Of a DNA stretch of 15,246 nt, positions 14,039-15,246 are shown in pieces. The first letter of the stretch is position 1, and each line of letters opens with the position of its first letter. This DNA is from Cyanobacteriota bacterium (GTDB lineage: Bacteria > Cyanobacteriota > Cyanobacteriia > Leptolyngbyales > Leptolyngbyaceae), in assembly GCA_027482985.1 (NCBI GenBank), contig JAIXVO010000634.1:1-15246 (forward strand), given 5' to 3'. The position numbers were made by a program, and so were the translations under genes. The notes beneath the pieces were generated by a model. It saw only the letters and a program-made list of their open reading frames with translations. It ran no database searches and had not been told where the DNA came from.

Positions 14039-15246
14039 ATGCCCTCAATGTCCAATGAAGCCGAACAGCGGGTGCGGCGGTTTAGCGAACAACGCTGGAT
14101 TCTGGATAACATCATTCGTACAGTCGGCGTGACCTGGAACCAGGGCGATCTGGACTATGCCCTGTTCCCCTGTGGGATTGGGGCGCTGGGTGACTTTTTA
14201 CGGGTGGAAAAGAGCGTCAAAAAGTACGACGACATCGCCCGTGAGTATGGATCAGCCGCCATCCGGCGGCAGCGCCATGGGGAAGAACAGGAAAAACAGG
14301 GCTACTTGGTGGCAGCGCGAGAAAGTTTCTACATTGCCTCGGTGTTGTATGGGCAGGCGCAATGGCCGATCGCCGAACATACCAAAATGAATTACGACTT
14401 CGAGGAGCGGAAGAATTACTGCTACGCCAAGTATTGCCAGTACATTGACCACATCACGCGCAAAGCCGAAATTCCCTACCAACACGGTCACATTCTGGGC
14501 TATTTGCACCTGCCGCCCAACTACAAAGAAGGGGATCAAGTGCCCTGTGTGATTTGTATTGGCGGGATGGACAGCACCAAAGAAATCTCTGTCGCACTGC
14601 ATAGTGATAAGTTTTTGACTCGCGGTGTAGCCGTCTTTAACTTTGATGGGCCAGGACAATATACCTGCAACATGCAGAAGATTTATATTGACGAAAAGGG
14701 CTTCTATCAGGCGGGTGAAGCCGTTTGGGCGTGGTTGCAACAACAGCCGGAAGTGGATCAAAACATGATTGGGGTGCAGGGTGTGAGCATGGGTTCCATC
14801 TGGGGCACTCAGGTCGCATCCGTGATTCCGAATGTGAAAGGCTGCGCGATCGGCTATCCCAGCTATGAGCAGGGTGAAAATCGGGCGTTCAATATGTATT
14901 CCCCCTCCTTCAAGTTGCGCTTCATGTTTATGGCGGGTTACACCGATGAAGCCAAGTTTGACAAGTTCATTCAAGGCATCAACTCGAAAGGGTTAGGCAA
15001 GAAAGTGAACTTCCCCTATCTGGTGATTGGCGGCGAAGATGATGATTTTGCGTCGATCGAGTCCACTTTTGATGTGTTGAACGAAGTCAAAGCGCCGAAG
15101 GAATATCTGCTGTACCAGGGTGAAGGTCATACCCTGCACAGCCGCCCTTCCAGCTATGCTGGCCCCAGTGAGTGGTCCTACATTGCCGATTGGATGTGCG
15201 ATCGCTTCAAAGGGAAACCCATGGAATCGACCCTCTCGATCGTGGA
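14039..15246 (+). CDS. Alpha/beta hydrolase, 2,6-dihydroxypseudooxynicotine hydrolase / Ayg1-like group (3' end outside window)
   Basis: 402 codons are visible and the frame runs off the right edge. A helical N-terminal part (about 1-140) is followed by an alpha/beta hydrolase core: VPCVICIGGMDSTKE (168-182, oxyanion region), FNFDGPGQ (200-207), nucleophile S250 in GVSMG, an acid in GGEDDDF (331-337, probably D336) and H364 in GEGHTLHSR. The combination of an N-terminal helical segment, GGMDS, FDGPGQ and GVSMG is what I associate with the DUF1100/FrsA-like group. That group includes dihydroxypseudooxynicotine hydrolase, which cleaves a C-C bond, and fungal Ayg1, which shortens a polyketide chain. 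C-C bond hydrolysis is therefore plausible but unproven. There is no signal peptide, so it should be cytoplasmic. It lies 61 bases after the two-domain SnoaL gene. Confidence 0.85.
   Translation, partial: MPSMSNEAEQRVRRFSEQRWILDNIIRTVGVTWNQGDLDYALFPCGIGALGDFLRVEKSVKKYDDIAREYGSAAIRRQRHGEEQEKQGYLVAARESFYIASVLYGQAQWPIAEHTKMNYDFEERKNYCYAKYCQYIDHITRKAEIPYQHGHILGYLHLPPNYKEGDQVPCVICIGGMDSTKEISVALHSDKFLTRGVAVFNFDGPGQYTCNMQKIYIDEKGFYQAGEAVWAWLQQQPEVDQNMIGVQGVSMGSIWGTQVASVIPNVKGCAIGYPSYEQGENRAFNMYSPSFKLRFMFMAGYTDEAKFDKFIQGINSKGLGKKVNFPYLVIGGEDDDFASIESTFDVLNEVKAPKEYLLYQGEGHTLHSRPSSYAGPSEWSYIADWMCDRFKGKPMESTLSIV

Larger units (their letters stand above)
450..15205. repeat. Dispersed HIP1 octamers (GCGATCGC), about twenty copies
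   Basis: Exact GCGATCGC copies include 450-457, 7729-7736 and 15198-15205. Others lie near 1488, 1626, 2997, 3152, 3496, 3927, 3978, 4141, 4697, 5183, 5737, 5926, 10043, 10854, 11613, 12300, 12975 and 13964. Nearly all are inside coding regions. This density is a hallmark of many cyanobacterial genomes and is the main compositional evidence for the host. None was seen in the exporter upstream region 6013-6829. Confidence 0.9.

Noticed and set aside
14252..14974. 240-codon open frame on the minus strand
   Set aside because: It is wholly antisense to the alpha/beta hydrolase, whose motifs and ribosome binding site are clear. The antisense frame has no ribosome binding site or recognisable motifs.
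1..15246. CRISPR arrays, tRNA or rRNA genes, insertion-sequence transposases
   Set aside because: No regularly spaced repeats, tRNA-like or rRNA-like sequences, or transposase motifs were seen on reading the window.

Overview
The window is from a cyanobacterium. The HIP1 octamer GCGATCGC occurs about twenty times. There is an outer-membrane porin of the SLH plus OprB type, and an NHLP-type peptide exporter operon with a cyclic-nucleotide-binding-like partner. Genus cannot be fixed from the sequence alone.

Left edge (1-1200, + strand). The C-terminal tail of a probable SAM-dependent methyltransferase ends at 171. Eight bases later lies an 88-base site (180-267) with the architecture of an integron attC recombination site: perfect 7-base end cores, offset inner arms and an extrahelical G. 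The methyltransferase tail therefore looks like the end of a gene cassette. An SDR-family oxidoreductase (435-1196) follows.

Exporter operon (1230-6012, - strand, transcribed right to left). A tandem cyclic-nucleotide-binding-like protein, an HlyD-type adaptor and a C39-peptidase/ABC transporter have start and stop codons that touch or overlap. They match the NHLP-type bacteriocin (RiPP) export system. No precursor peptide was recognised in the window.

Intergenic 6013-6829. No gene was seen. On the + strand, 6424-6579 can fold as a closing helix with two inner hairpins, then a third hairpin and a terminator-like hairpin with six T. One segment can pair in two mutually exclusive ways, so this is a candidate structured RNA.

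Enzyme cluster (6830 to beyond the right edge, + strand). A DJ-1/PfpI-like protein is followed by an 810-base gap containing two hairpins. Six tightly packed genes then follow: a benzoylformate-decarboxylase-like ThDP enzyme, a small NTF2/SnoaL-like protein, an outer-membrane porin, a single-domain SnoaL-type ester-cyclase-like protein, a fused two-domain version of it, and an alpha/beta hydrolase resembling the C-C-bond hydrolase (dihydroxypseudooxynicotine hydrolase / Ayg1) group, cut by the window end. The intergenic distances (33-68 bases) suggest one operon. ThDP chemistry on a 2-keto acid, several SnoaL-fold proteins, a possible C-C hydrolase and a dedicated porin together suggest uptake and breakdown, or tailoring, of a small and perhaps aromatic or polyketide-like compound. 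I do not recognise this gene set as a described pathway, and its substrate is unknown.
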